A DNA stretch of 50,521 nucleotides from positions 1 to 50,521 of the forward strand of contig JACOST010000016.1 of assembly GCA_016178705.1 (NCBI GenBank). The letters are read 5' to 3'. Positions 16,759 to 24,321 of the stretch are shown here, piece after piece (the stretch's first letter is position 1; the number at the start of each line of letters is the position of its first letter). The notes below the pieces were generated by a model. That model saw only the letters and a list, made by a program, of their open reading frames with translations, had not been told where the DNA came from and made no database searches. This DNA comes from Deltaproteobacteria bacterium (GTDB taxonomy: Bacteria > Desulfobacterota > Binatia > HRBIN30 > JACQVA1). The position numbers and the translations under genes were made by a program.

Positions 16759-17520
16759 CTAGCCGATCATCGTCAGGCCGCCGCTGACGCTGAGCACTTG
16801 ACCGGTGATGAAGTCAGCGTCTGGCGAGGCGAAGAACGCCACTGCGGCGGCGATCTCGTCGGGCGTGCCGAGCCGCCGGAACGGCACTGCTCGGGTCATC
16901 GCGGCGATGATCTTCGCGCCGTCGGGACCGCTGGTGACTTCTTTCAGCAGCGGGGTTTCGGTCGGCCCCGGTGCGACGACGTTGACGTTGATGTGGTGCC
17001 GCGCCATTTCGCGCGCCAACGTCTTCGAAAACGCGATGACACCGCCTTTACACGCCGAGTACACCGCTTCACCGCTGCTACCGACGCGACCGGCATCGGA
17101 GCCGATACTGATGATCTTTCCCGCACCGGCCGCGATCATACCGTCGAGCACCGCGCGGCAGCAGTGGATCGGCCCGCTCAGATTGATCGCGATGATCTTC
17201 TGCCACAGCTCGGGCGTGTTCTGCACAAATGGTTCGATGCGGTCCCATCCCGCGTTGTTGACCAAGATCTCGACGTCTCCCCATCGTTCGCGCACCTGGG
17301 CCACCGCCCGCTGGACCGACGAAAAATCCGTGATGTCGGTCGACAAAGCGATCGCAGTTCCATGGTCCGCCGAGATCAGCGCGACTGTTGCCTCCGCACC
17401 CGCGACATTGACATCGGCGACCGCGACACGGGCACCTTCGCGCGCGAGGCGTTGAGCGATGGCACGGCCGATTCCACTGCCGGCGCCGGTAACGAAAGCG
17501 ATCCTTTGGTCGAGGCGCAC
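16759..17520 (-). CDS. SDR-family NAD(P)-dependent oxidoreductase (FabG/BadH-like)
   Basis: 253 aa, classical short-chain dehydrogenase. Cofactor motif TGAGSGIG, NNAG, the Ser of the SIGSDAG strand and the active site YSACKGG are complete. The Asp at the end of the second strand (VADVN) predicts NAD preference. The segment NNAGWDRIEPF and the overall sequence resemble 2-hydroxycyclohexanecarboxyl-CoA dehydrogenase (BadH)-type SDRs and 3-oxoacyl-ACP reductases. The substrate is uncertain. The start is GTG with a poor ribosome site. It is divergent from the cytochrome genes, with a 72-bp shared intergenic region. Confidence 0.85.
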   Translation of the reverse strand: MRLDQRIAFVTGAGSGIGRAIAQRLAREGARVAVADVNVAGAEATVALISADHGTAIALSTDITDFSSVQRAVAQVRERWGDVEILVNNAGWDRIEPFVQNTPELWQKIIAINLSGPIHCCRAVLDGMIAAGAGKIISIGSDAGRVGSSGEAVYSACKGGVIAFSKTLAREMARHHINVNVVAPGPTETPLLKEVTSGPDGAKIIAAMTRAVPFRRLGTPDEIAAAVAFFASPDADFITGQVLSVSGGLTMIG

Positions 17521-17592
17521 AGCAGCGATATAGGTCAGCTCGCCGTGTGCCGCAACGGTGGCTGTGTCCCATCGCGTCGGCTATGGTTCGGT

Positions 17593-18471
17593 ATGCGCCG
17601 CATACGAACCGTACTCGCCCTGCTCGCGCTGATGAACGCGCGCCCGTCGCAGACCCACGCGGCCGGTGACACGGAACACGGCCGCGCGATTTTCGCGCTC
17701 GCCGCCGGTTGCGGGTGCCACACGCCAACGAATGGACCCGTTGGGTCAGGCGGTGGCGAAGTAGTCACCCCGTTCGGAACATTCTATGGCACCAACATCA
17801 CGCCCGACCCGGACACCGGTATCGGTCGCTGGAGCGACGACGAAGTCCGCGCCGCGATTTGCGACGGTAGCGCGCGCGACAAAGGCGCCGAAGCGCCGGT
17901 GATGCCCTACTATTACTACGCCGGCATGGCCGACGCCGATGTCACCGATCTGATCGCCTATCTCCGAACACTGCCTCCCGTGCGGCAGACGAACCGACCG
18001 CACCAAGGCGAGCTGCCGTTGGCGCGCTGGGCGTACCGCGCGTGGCGCCGCGTGTTTGCGCGCCGCCCACCAGCGCCGCCCACCGCACCGACCGATGAGA
18101 TCGCGCGCGGTCGCTACTTGGTCGAGCATGTTTCGATCTGCGTCGATTGCCACACCCCGCGCAATCGCCTCGGCGCGCCCGACCTCTCCATGTATCTCGC
18201 CGGTACCCAGCACGGACCCGGCGGCAAACCCGTCCCCAACATCACGCCGCACCAAACCGGTATTCACGATTGGGACGCCGGCGACATCGTCGGTCTGCTC
18301 ACCATGGGCATGCTGCCGAACATGGACAACGTGCAGGGATTCATGGCCGACGTCATCGATGGGCACGGTGGTGGTCCGGGATATAAGGACGCGCCGGTCG
18401 ACGATCTCAAGGCAATCGCCGCCTATCTCAAGCGCGTCGCGCCAATTGACAACGTGGTGGACGACAAGTAG
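17593..18471 (+). CDS. Diheme c-type cytochrome with an unusual first haem motif
   Basis: 292 aa, exported (MRRIRTVLALLALMNARPSQTHA). Two cytochrome c domains are visible. The second has a normal CVDCH site. The first reads AAGCGCHT: the cysteines are one residue apart (CxCH) instead of CxxCH. Candidate axial Met residues are in PVMPYYYYAGM and in the GMLPNMDN segment. The domain order and the FYGTNITPDPDTGIG / VPNITPH blocks are those of the cytochrome subunits of periplasmic alcohol or aldehyde dehydrogenases and related diheme electron carriers. It probably passes electrons between a periplasmic dehydrogenase and the terminal oxidase. The next gene, 31 bp downstream, is another cytochrome. 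The true ATG is internal to a much longer open frame whose upstream part is antisense to the SDR gene. Confidence 0.85.
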   Translation: MRRIRTVLALLALMNARPSQTHAAGDTEHGRAIFALAAGCGCHTPTNGPVGSGGGEVVTPFGTFYGTNITPDPDTGIGRWSDDEVRAAICDGSARDKGAEAPVMPYYYYAGMADADVTDLIAYLRTLPPVRQTNRPHQGELPLARWAYRAWRRVFARRPPAPPTAPTDEIARGRYLVEHVSICVDCHTPRNRLGAPDLSMYLAGTQHGPGGKPVPNITPHQTGIHDWDAGDIVGLLTMGMLPNMDNVQGFMADVIDGHGGGPGYKDAPVDDLKAIAAYLKRVAPIDNVVDDK

Positions 18472-18502
18472 CACCGACCAAACATTTCGAAGGAGAGTCC
18501 CC

Positions 18503-18964
18503 ATGCGCCCCGCTTGGATTTTGCTCGTATCTGCGTTGCTCCTGCCGCTCGCGCTCACCGCCGCACGTGCTCACGACGTCGAAAGCAAGGATCTGCCTGC
18601 CGGTCCGATCCGCGATCGCCACGAGTTGATGGAGGGCATCGGCAAGAATGCCAAAGCCATCAACGACGCGACCAAGAGCGGCGACAACCTTGTGGTGCAA
18701 ACCGCGGCCGAACAGATTGAGAAGGACTCCGCCAAGATCACCGCCCTGTTTCCTCCCGGCAGCACCTTCGAGAAGTCGCGCGCCAAACCCGAGATCTGGA
18801 CCAACTGGCCCAAGTTTGAAGACGGCGCCAAGCAACTCACCGCCACCGCCGGCGCGCTGGCGGCTGCAGCGAAAACTGGTGGCGATGTTCCCGCCGCCGC
18901 CAAGGCCCTATTCGGTTCGTGCAAGAGTTGCCACGAGCAGTTTCGTGTGCCGGACAAGGACTAG
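18503..18964 (+). CDS. Class II cytochrome c (cytochrome c' type)
   Basis: 153 aa with a signal peptide (MRPAWILLVSALLLPLALTAARA). The mature part is helical throughout and carries the single haem site CKSCHEQF only 13 residues from the C-terminus, the arrangement of cytochrome c'/c556 four-helix bundles. RDRHELMEGIGKNAKAI contains the Met that would be the sixth ligand in c556-like members. AAGGAGAG precedes the ATG. Co-transcribed with the diheme cytochrome upstream. It is periplasmic; its role is electron transfer or NO/CO binding. Confidence 0.88.
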   Translation: MRPAWILLVSALLLPLALTAARAHDVESKDLPAGPIRDRHELMEGIGKNAKAINDATKSGDNLVVQTAAEQIEKDSAKITALFPPGSTFEKSRAKPEIWTNWPKFEDGAKQLTATAGALAAAAKTGGDVPAAAKALFGSCKSCHEQFRVPDKD

Positions 18965-19000
18965 TGTCGTGAACCGTGAGTCGTGACTCGTGAGTCGGAG

Positions 19001-19127
19001 CCTCCACCCTGACCCTCCTCCGCGGCGGGTGATGCCGCAGAGGAGGGAACTTTTCGCGCATCGCCGCCGACTTCCGGTTCCCTGCTCCGTGAGCATCTCC
19101 GCGAACAGAGGAGGGCTAGGGTGGAGG
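19001..19127. repeat. Imperfect inverted repeat between convergent genes
   Basis: CCTCCACCCTGACCCTCCTC (19001-19020) pairs with the segment at 19108-19127 (18 of 20 positions). It is flanked by alternating GTGACTCGTGAGTCG-type words at 18967-18997 and 19149-19181. The region lies between convergent genes, could serve as a bidirectional terminator, and has the look of a dispersed intergenic repeat. Confidence 0.6.
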
Positions 19128-19199
19128 CCTTCCAATCCGACCGGTTGGCGTTCGTGAGTCGTGACGCGGGATTCGTGACTCGGATGCGAGGTGTCGTAC

Positions 19200-19505
19200 T
19201 CAGCGCGTCTTGGGCCACCACGCCGGATACGGGCGGGCGTGGAGATGGTAGTGGTCAGGGATCTGACGCATGTGATCGTCGAAGAACCAGCCGTGGCGAA
19301 ACATCGCGTCGGCGATCGCGCCAAGCGCCGCTTGCATGAACGCGCGCTCGGTGTCGTGCGGCGCGCGGCGATGCTCGCCGAGCACCGCCATCGGTACATC
19401 GCAGGAATCGCAGTCCATGATCACGAAGCGGAACGGTTGCTGATACTCGGCGTAACGGCGCGTGATGGGCGCGCATTCGCACAGTTCGCAGCTGCGATCA
19501 CTCAT
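19200..19505 (-). CDS. Small Cys/His-rich conserved protein
   Basis: 101 aa, soluble. Four cysteines in two pairs (CELCECAP near the N-terminus and CDSCDVP near residue 33), plus a cluster of His residues toward the C-terminus (HMRQIPDHYHLHARP), suggest a metal-binding, probably zinc, mini-domain. No family is recognised with certainty. The start ATG lies 12 bp after the stop of the metallohydrolase gene, so the two are probably translated from one mRNA. No separate ribosome site is apparent, consistent with coupling. Confidence 0.65.
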   Translation of the reverse strand: MSDRSCELCECAPITRRYAEYQQPFRFVIMDCDSCDVPMAVLGEHRRAPHDTERAFMQAALGAIADAMFRHGWFFDDHMRQIPDHYHLHARPYPAWWPKTR

Positions 19506-19517
19506 GGCGAAGTATAG

Positions 19518-20366
19518 TCAGAGTCCCAGCAGTGTCGCTGGATTCGTCTGCACCATGGCGTGCACGTCCGCGACGCTCACGCCGCAGGCGAGCATCTCAG
19601 CGATGAAGCGGCGCAGACCTTCGGCCGGCGGGGCGTTCTTCTTCTGCCCGTAGTCGGTCGACATCACACAGCGCGCTGCGCCGACTTCTTTGATCGCCGC
19701 GGCAATCTTCGCCGGCGGCTCGGTGGCGAGCGCGCCACCGCAGGTCAGATACGAAAACTCGATCATCGCTCCGGCGCCGACGAAGTCGTGCAGATCGCTC
19801 AGCGTCAGCGTCGGGCCCGCGAGCGTTTCTAACGCGTGCGTGATCAGCAGCCGCTCGACGCCAGCTTGCGAGGCGGCGCGAAACACCGCGTGGATCTCCG
19901 GCACGGTCACATGGCCCGACGCCACGATCATGCCGTGCTCGCGGGCGAGTTTGAGTATTTCCCACAGCGGCTCGGCAAGGTTACCGCTGTCGTTGAACAG
20001 CGAGATGCCCGGTTCGTGACGTCCGAACTTCACGTGATCATTCGCCGACGACAGCGTCGGCATCCACAGGATCTTGGCGCCAAGCCGCGCCGACACTTCG
20101 ACCGCCGCCGGGTTGAGTCCGCCGATCTGTTTGTCGAGCGTCAAGCCGCCGAAGACGCGCAGCCCCGGCACCGCGCGCTGCACGATGGTCGCCAGCGGTG
20201 CCGTCGGGTAGTCGTGGCTCTTGAGGACGATCGCGGCCATGCCCGCCGCGGCCGCCTGCTGCGCGGCTTCGAAGGCATCGACGCTGCGCTGCAGATGCGC
20301 GTCGGGACCGAAGTGGACGTGTAGATCGATAGCGCCGTGCAGGAGTCCGTCGATGTCGGCAGCCAT
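19518..20366 (-). CDS. DUF6282-like metal-dependent amidohydrolase-fold protein
   Basis: 282 aa. DLHVHFGPD at the N-terminus is the HxH metal motif of the amidohydrolase superfamily, followed by VLKSHDY, a SGHVTVPE block, LITHALE and a late MSTDYG Asp, in the order of a TIM-barrel metallohydrolase. The short length and FGGLTLDKQIGGLNP segment resemble the DUF6282 group. The reaction is not known. AAGGAAGGA precedes the ATG. It is divergent from the small exported protein cluster, with 116 bp between start codons. Confidence 0.75.
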   Translation of the reverse strand: MAADIDGLLHGAIDLHVHFGPDAHLQRSVDAFEAAQQAAAAGMAAIVLKSHDYPTAPLATIVQRAVPGLRVFGGLTLDKQIGGLNPAAVEVSARLGAKILWMPTLSSANDHVKFGRHEPGISLFNDSGNLAEPLWEILKLAREHGMIVASGHVTVPEIHAVFRAASQAGVERLLITHALETLAGPTLTLSDLHDFVGAGAMIEFSYLTCGGALATEPPAKIAAAIKEVGAARCVMSTDYGQKKNAPPAEGLRRFIAEMLACGVSVADVHAMVQTNPATLLGL

Positions 20367-20410
20367 TGTTCCTTCCTTGCGGGATCAGCCTAGCCAACTG
20401 CTGGCGCGAG

Positions 20411-20439
20411 TTGCAATGGCGCGAGACGGTCACTACCAT
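20411..20439 (+). promoter_or_regulatory. Candidate sigma-70 promoter for the small exported protein cluster
   Basis: TTGCAA (20411-20416) and TACCAT (20434-20439) are separated by 17 bases and lie 44 bp upstream of the first ATG of the plus-strand trio. Both boxes are imperfect. Confidence 0.4.
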
Positions 20440-20482
20440 GCCGGCATTGCTATTTTCGTTCCGGAGAGGAGAGGAAGAAGAG

Positions 20483-20797
20483 ATGATCGCTTCGTTGCTA
20501 TCGATTCGCAGACTACTGATCATCGCCGCGTGTGCGCTCGCCGTAACAATGGCGCCGGCATGGGCGCACGCCGATGACGCGGCGTCGGCCGATGCCACGT
20601 CCGCGCAAGCAGCACCTGCCGACAAACCGGCCGAGACCGTTGGGATGCCGGGCATGCCGGGCTGCGGCGCTGACGGCACGTGCTGCGCCACCTGTCAGGA
20701 GAAGAAGGCGGCCGACGCCAAGCCCGCCGAAGAAGCCGCCGGCGGCTGCCCCTGCCAACGCGCCAAGCGCGCGCAACAGGCTGCGCAAGGTTCGTAG
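20483..20797 (+). CDS. Small exported Cys-rich protein
   Basis: 104 aa. A hydrophobic leader (LLIIAACALAVTMAPAWAHA) is followed by an Ala/Asp-rich linker, and a GMPGMPGCG turn leads into a cysteine cluster (CGADGTCCATCQ and later CPCQR), six cysteines in all. Disulfides or metal binding outside the cytoplasm are likely. No known family is recognised. GGAGAGGAAGAAGAG precedes the ATG, so the longer open frame upstream is not used. First of three consecutive genes for tiny exported proteins; codon bias matches the chromosome. Confidence 0.65.
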   Translation: MIASLLSIRRLLIIAACALAVTMAPAWAHADDAASADATSAQAAPADKPAETVGMPGMPGCGADGTCCATCQEKKAADAKPAEEAAGGCPCQRAKRAQQAAQGS

Positions 20798-20856
20798 TGT
20801 ACCGGCGCTTCCGAGATCGGCCGATGGACACGGCCCATCACTGCAAGGAGAGAAAT

Positions 20857-21138
20857 ATGTTCGACAAGAAGTTCGTCGCTGCCGTCGTCATCGCGCTGCT
20901 GATGTTCACCGCGCTGGCGCCGCGTCGGGCGCGAGCGACCGACATCACCACCCCGTTGATCATCGGTGGGGCGGTCGTCGGCGCCGCCACCCTCATCACC
21001 GTTATTGCCGTGCTGATGGCGCACGACGATGAACCCCATTTTCTGTCGCCCGAAGCTCGCGTCCGCGAGCGCGCCGCTGTCCGCGTCGGCTTGCAGTGCA
21101 AGACGCCTGACGGGCAGCCGGCGCTGCTTTGTTGGTAA
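20857..21138 (+). CDS. Small membrane-anchored protein with C-terminal CKTPDGQPALLCW motif (paralogue 1)
   Basis: 93 aa: an N-terminal signal or anchor (VVIALLMFTALAPRRARA), a second hydrophobic helix (PLIIGGAVVGAATLITVIAVLM), an acidic patch, then PHFLSPEAR and a closing CKTPDGQPALLCW directly before the stop codon. The last 18 residues and the HFLxPxAR block are shared with the next gene. Two Cys residues frame the TPDGQP turn and may form a disulfide in the periplasm. AAGGAG stands 8 bases before the ATG. No described family is recognised. Confidence 0.7.
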   Translation: MFDKKFVAAVVIALLMFTALAPRRARATDITTPLIIGGAVVGAATLITVIAVLMAHDDEPHFLSPEARVRERAAVRVGLQCKTPDGQPALLCW

Positions 21139-21161
21139 CTCAAAACTAGTGGGAGTCGTCG

Positions 21162-21461
21162 ATGACTCGAACGAGAGTGTTCGTACTCGTGCTCGTCGCT
21201 CTGCTACTGGCCGGACTGCCCCGGCCCAGGCGGGTGCACGCGCTCAGCACCGAGCAGGCGGTGATCATTTCGATCGCGGGTGTGGCGGCGTATGCCGGGC
21301 TCATCTACGTCGGCTACCAAATGGTCTACGGCGACGGAGCGCATTTTCTCGTTCCGCCAGCGCGCCGGTTCGATCTTCCCGAACAACGGGCGCAGAGTCG
21401 GCTGCACGTCGGGCCGGAGTGCCATACACCCGACGGGCAGCCGGTGTTGCTCTGCTGGTAA
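21162..21461 (+). CDS. Small membrane-anchored protein with C-terminal CHTPDGQPVLLCW motif (paralogue 2)
   Basis: 99 aa. Same plan as the preceding gene: cleavable leader (VFVLVLVALLLAGLPRPRRVHA), one transmembrane helix (VIISIAGVAAYAGLIYVGYQMVYG), HFLVPPARR and a terminal CHTPDGQPVLLCW. Outside the C-terminal block similarity to paralogue 1 is low, so the duplication is old and the motif is under selection. GGGAG precedes the ATG; 23 bp separate the two genes. Confidence 0.7.
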   Translation: MTRTRVFVLVLVALLLAGLPRPRRVHALSTEQAVIISIAGVAAYAGLIYVGYQMVYGDGAHFLVPPARRFDLPEQRAQSRLHVGPECHTPDGQPVLLCW

Positions 21462-21478
21462 ACCGAAGCGCGATCCGC

Positions 21479-22084
21479 TCAAGCCGCCTGGGCGCGCTGG
21501 TACGCCGGCCGTTCGGTGAGACGGGCGACATACGCACTCAGGGTCGGTTGATCGGCGAGCAATCCCATGAATTGTCCCCAGCCGAGCGTCGACCCGATCA
21601 TCACGTCGGCGGCTGAGAACTGTTCCCCCAACAGATAGGGTTTGGTCGCCAGCGCGCTGCTGAGCACAGCGGCGACTTCAGCGAACTGCTTGCGGCCGGC
21701 GTCAGCCGCCTTCGCCGAACGCTCCGCTTCCGGCAGCATCACGGTGTTCATGAACACTTGCAGCACCGGCGGCTCGAGCGTCGCCATCGCGTAGTGCATC
21801 CACTGGTAGTAGAGCCCGCGCGCCGTGCTGCCGACCGGTGGCGCGAGCCGCTTGTCGGGATACTTGTCGGCGAGGTAGCTGCAGATCGCCGCCGATTCGA
21901 ACAACGCCAAGTCGCCGTCGATCAACGCGGGCACGGCCCCGTGCGGATGGATCTTGAGATACGCCGGCGTCTTGTCCTCGCCTTTGGCGTGGTCGAGCGT
22001 GATCAGTTCGTAGGGCGCACCGATCTCCTCCAAGAGCCAGCGCGGCCGCACCGAACGAGATTGCGGACGATGATAGAGCTTCAT
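21479..22084 (-). CDS. Glutathione S-transferase family protein
   Basis: 201 aa. Thioredoxin-like N-terminal domain (MKLYHRPQSRSVRPRWLLEE..., with the catalytic Ser/Arg region and the cis-Pro AVPAL followed by ESAAICSYL) and all-helical C-terminal domain with the N-capping box region (EQFSAADVMIGSTL). This is the Beta/Theta-like bacterial GST layout. The ATG at 22084 has a perfect AAGGAGGT upstream; the longer frame beyond it is the 15-bp tandem repeat region and is rejected. Probable role: glutathione conjugation or peroxide defence in the cytoplasm; substrate unknown. Confidence 0.88.
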   Translation of the reverse strand: MKLYHRPQSRSVRPRWLLEEIGAPYELITLDHAKGEDKTPAYLKIHPHGAVPALIDGDLALFESAAICSYLADKYPDKRLAPPVGSTARGLYYQWMHYAMATLEPPVLQVFMNTVMLPEAERSAKAADAGRKQFAEVAAVLSSALATKPYLLGEQFSAADVMIGSTLGWGQFMGLLADQPTLSAYVARLTERPAYQRAQAA

Positions 22085-22138
22085 GACGACCTCCTTTGTG
22101 GTGTCCAGTTGCAGCGCATCTTCATCCTGCGCCGCCGC

Positions 22139-22183
22139 TAAGTCCAGTGGGGCCAAGTCCAGCGGGGCGAAGTCCAGTGGGAT
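22139..22183. repeat. Three tandem 15-bp units
   Basis: Units at 22139-22153, 22154-22168 and 22169-22183 share the core AAGTCCAG(T/C)GGG. They lie between the rsmE stop and the GST ribosome site. They encode an artificial AKSSG repeat in one frame, but no gene uses it. Confidence 0.75.
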
Positions 22184-22186
22184 GAA

Positions 22187-22906
22187 TCAGAACAGCCGCC
22201 CCAGCAGTGCGGGCACGGCGTGCTCGACACGCAGTCGCCGGACGCCGAGCGACACCGGCTCGAAACCGTGGGCTTGCAGCAGCTCGACTTCAAACGGAAT
22301 GAATCCGCCCTCAGGGCCCACCGCCAACGTCACCGCTTGTTGCACGTCGCGCGGACTGAGATGCGCCGCGGTCGGATGCGCCACCAGTGCGCGGGTGCCG
22401 CGCGCAAGCTCAACCAACTCGTCCTCAACGAACGGTTTGAAGCGATGCCGCAGCGAAATCTCCGGCAGCACCGTATCGCCGGCTTGCTCGAGCCCAAGCA
22501 GCAGTTGCTCACGCAACGCCGTCGGCCGCAGCAGCGGGCTCTGCCAGTAACTCTTCTCGACCCGAAACGTGTTCAACAGTACGACGCGCTTCACACCCAT
22601 CGTCGTCACCGCCGCGAGCACTTTCTTCAGACTCTTCGGTCGCGGCAGCGCCAGCACCAGCGTCACCGGTAGCGGCGGAGGTGGCGCTTGATCAAGCGCA
22701 ACGTCCATCTCCAGCGCGTCGTCGCTCAGTGCGGTGATCACGCCGCGGCCGAGTTGACCATTCACCACCCCGACGCGCAGTTCGTCACCAACGCGCGCGC
22801 GATGAACCGCACGGACGTGCTCGACGCGGCGCCCGCTGATGCGCACGCGGTTCGCGTCACCGACGAAGTCGACGAAGTCGTCATTGAAGAGCAGGAGCAG
22901 GTTCAT
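22187..22906 (-). CDS. rsmE: 16S rRNA (uracil(1498)-N(3))-methyltransferase RsmE
   Basis: About 239 aa. An N-terminal PUA-like domain (NRVRISGRRVEHVRAVHRARVGDELRVG) precedes a SPOUT/RsmE methyltransferase domain with LVLALPRPKSLKKVLAAVTTMGV and the SAM-knot motif LAVGPEGGFIPFEVELL...LGVRRLRVEHA. RsmE methylates U1498 of 16S rRNA. A GTG at 22915 with GAGG 7 bases before it is an equally good start. The usual RILRTETA ending appears as RRLRVEHA, a mild divergence. Confidence 0.9.
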   Translation of the reverse strand: MNLLLLFNDDFVDFVGDANRVRISGRRVEHVRAVHRARVGDELRVGVVNGQLGRGVITALSDDALEMDVALDQAPPPPLPVTLVLALPRPKSLKKVLAAVTTMGVKRVVLLNTFRVEKSYWQSPLLRPTALREQLLLGLEQAGDTVLPEISLRHRFKPFVEDELVELARGTRALVAHPTAAHLSPRDVQQAVTLAVGPEGGFIPFEVELLQAHGFEPVSLGVRRLRVEHAVPALLGRLF

Positions 22907-22990
22907 GCGCTGCACTGCCCTACCTCAAGCGGCCGGGTTGCCTCAACTGCCGCGCTAACGCATGGTGAGCGGCAACCGCTGGAGGACCCG

Positions 22991-23698
22991 ATGATCGATC
23001 TGTACTACTGGCCGACGCCGAACGGGTGGAAGATCACCATCATGCTCGAAGAGACCGGGCTGCCGTACACGGTCAAGCCGGTGAACATCGGACGCGGCGA
23101 GCAGTTCACGCCGGAGTTTCTCGCGCTCAGTCCGAACAATCGGATGCCGGCGATCGTCGATCACGATCCCCTCGGCGGCGGTGCGCCGATCGCGATCTTC
23201 GAATCGGGCGCGATCCTGCTCTATCTCGCCGAGAAGACCGGTCAGTTCATGCCGAAGGACGTGCGCGGGCGCTACGACGTTACGCAGTGGCTGATGTGGC
23301 AGATGGGTGGGCTCGGCCCGATGCTCGGCCAGGCACACCACTTCCGTCAATACGCGCCGGAACCGCTGCCGTATGCGATCGATCGCTACACCAACGAAGC
23401 CAATCGCCTCTACGGCGTGATGAACACACGACTCGCCGACCGGCCGTTCTTGGCTGGCGACTACTCGATCGCCGACATGGCGTGTTGGCCGTGGAGCGTG
23501 CTCTACGAGCGACAGGGGCAGAAGCTCGAAGACTTCCCCAACTTCGCGCGCTGGCTCGAAGCGGTCCGCGCTCGGCCCGCAGTGCAGCGCGGCTTCGCGA
23601 TCGGCAAGGACTTGCGCCAGGCGGCGCAGGCCGTGGGCCAATCCGCCGGTATGGACGAGCAGGCGAAGAAAATCCTCTTCGGCCAGCGCGCACGATAG
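22991..23698 (+). CDS. Glutathione S-transferase, YfcG/YghU-like disulfide-bond oxidoreductase
   Basis: 235 aa. The start LYYWPTPNGWKITIMLEETGLPY carries the Thr-x-Asn catalytic layout of the YfcG/Ure2p subgroup, followed by NNRMPAIVD (cis-Pro), ESGAILLYLAEK and a C-terminal domain with GDYSIADMACWPW. YfcG-type enzymes reduce disulfides with glutathione rather than conjugate. GGAGGA lies 6 bases before the ATG at 22991. Divergent from rsmE. Confidence 0.88.
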   Translation: MIDLYYWPTPNGWKITIMLEETGLPYTVKPVNIGRGEQFTPEFLALSPNNRMPAIVDHDPLGGGAPIAIFESGAILLYLAEKTGQFMPKDVRGRYDVTQWLMWQMGGLGPMLGQAHHFRQYAPEPLPYAIDRYTNEANRLYGVMNTRLADRPFLAGDYSIADMACWPWSVLYERQGQKLEDFPNFARWLEAVRARPAVQRGFAIGKDLRQAAQAVGQSAGMDEQAKKILFGQRAR

Positions 23699-23715
23699 CC
23701 TCTGCTTGCTCAGCG

Positions 23716-24318
23716 ATGGCGACGGCTTCCGTGCCGCTTCTGCATGCGGTAGTTTCCAACGTGACCAATCGCTGTTCCGTCGAGACGCAGTTCTTCCGAC
23801 TGCTCAACCGGCTCGTGGAGCCCTATATCCGCGCCGGATGGGCTGCCCCGCGCTTTGTTCCCGGCGGCCTCGTTGTGCTTGAAACCAAGGGCCGCAAGAC
23901 CGCCCGTCGCTCCAAGGTCCCCCTCGCGGCCATTCGGATTCAGGACCGCATCGTCGTCAGCACCTTTCGCGGTGATCGGTCGCAGTGGGTAAAAAACGTC
24001 GCCGCCAACCCCGAGGTGCGCTATTGGCTGCGCGGGCGAGCTAAGCGAGCCACGGCGCATGTCATCTCTGCCGCGCATCGCACGCAAAGCCAGAGCGCCT
24101 TGCCACCGACACTGCGCTGGCTCGTTCCGACGTTGGCTCCGTACACTTACGCCGGCTGGGCATTTGCTGTTCTCAGTCCACAGGGCGGGCTTCGCCCGCA
24201 GCCCAAAGCTGAAAGTCCAAAGTCCAAGGTCCAGGGTCCAAAGCATGCCCTGAGCAACGTCGAAGGGTCGAAAGTGGCGGGCAAAGCTCCTCGCGCCTCG
24301 CGCGCGGCATCGCGCTAA
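23716..24318 (+). CDS. Deazaflavin (F420)-dependent nitroreductase-family protein with a repeat-derived tail
   Basis: 200 aa. The central region has the DUF385/Ddn-family features: the GRKTARRSKVPLAA motif after a beta strand, and FRGDRSQWVKNVAANPEVRYWLRGR. Relatives are F420H2-dependent reductases or flavin-binding proteins. Homology ends near the TYAGWAFAVL segment. The last 40-45 residues are read from an AGTCCAA-type intergenic repeat and the adjacent sequence, so the original stop was probably lost. The ATG has no strong ribosome site and lies 17 bp after the GST gene. Confidence 0.75.
   Translation: MATASVPLLHAVVSNVTNRCSVETQFFRLLNRLVEPYIRAGWAAPRFVPGGLVVLETKGRKTARRSKVPLAAIRIQDRIVVSTFRGDRSQWVKNVAANPEVRYWLRGRAKRATAHVISAAHRTQSQSALPPTLRWLVPTLAPYTYAGWAFAVLSPQGGLRPQPKAESPKSKVQGPKHALSNVEGSKVAGKAPRASRAASR
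24211..24243. repeat. AGTCCAA/GGTCCA short tandem repeat inside the 3' end of a gene
   Basis: Seven-base words AGTCCAA, AGTCCAA, GGTCCAG, GGTCCAA follow one another at 24214-24242. They are translated as part of the deazaflavin-type protein's tail. Confidence 0.65.
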
Positions 24319-24321
24319 CGG

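Noticed and set aside
16717-17592. N-terminal extension of the diheme cytochrome frame
   Set aside because: It overlaps the SDR gene on the opposite strand; a signal peptide begins at the ATG at 17593.
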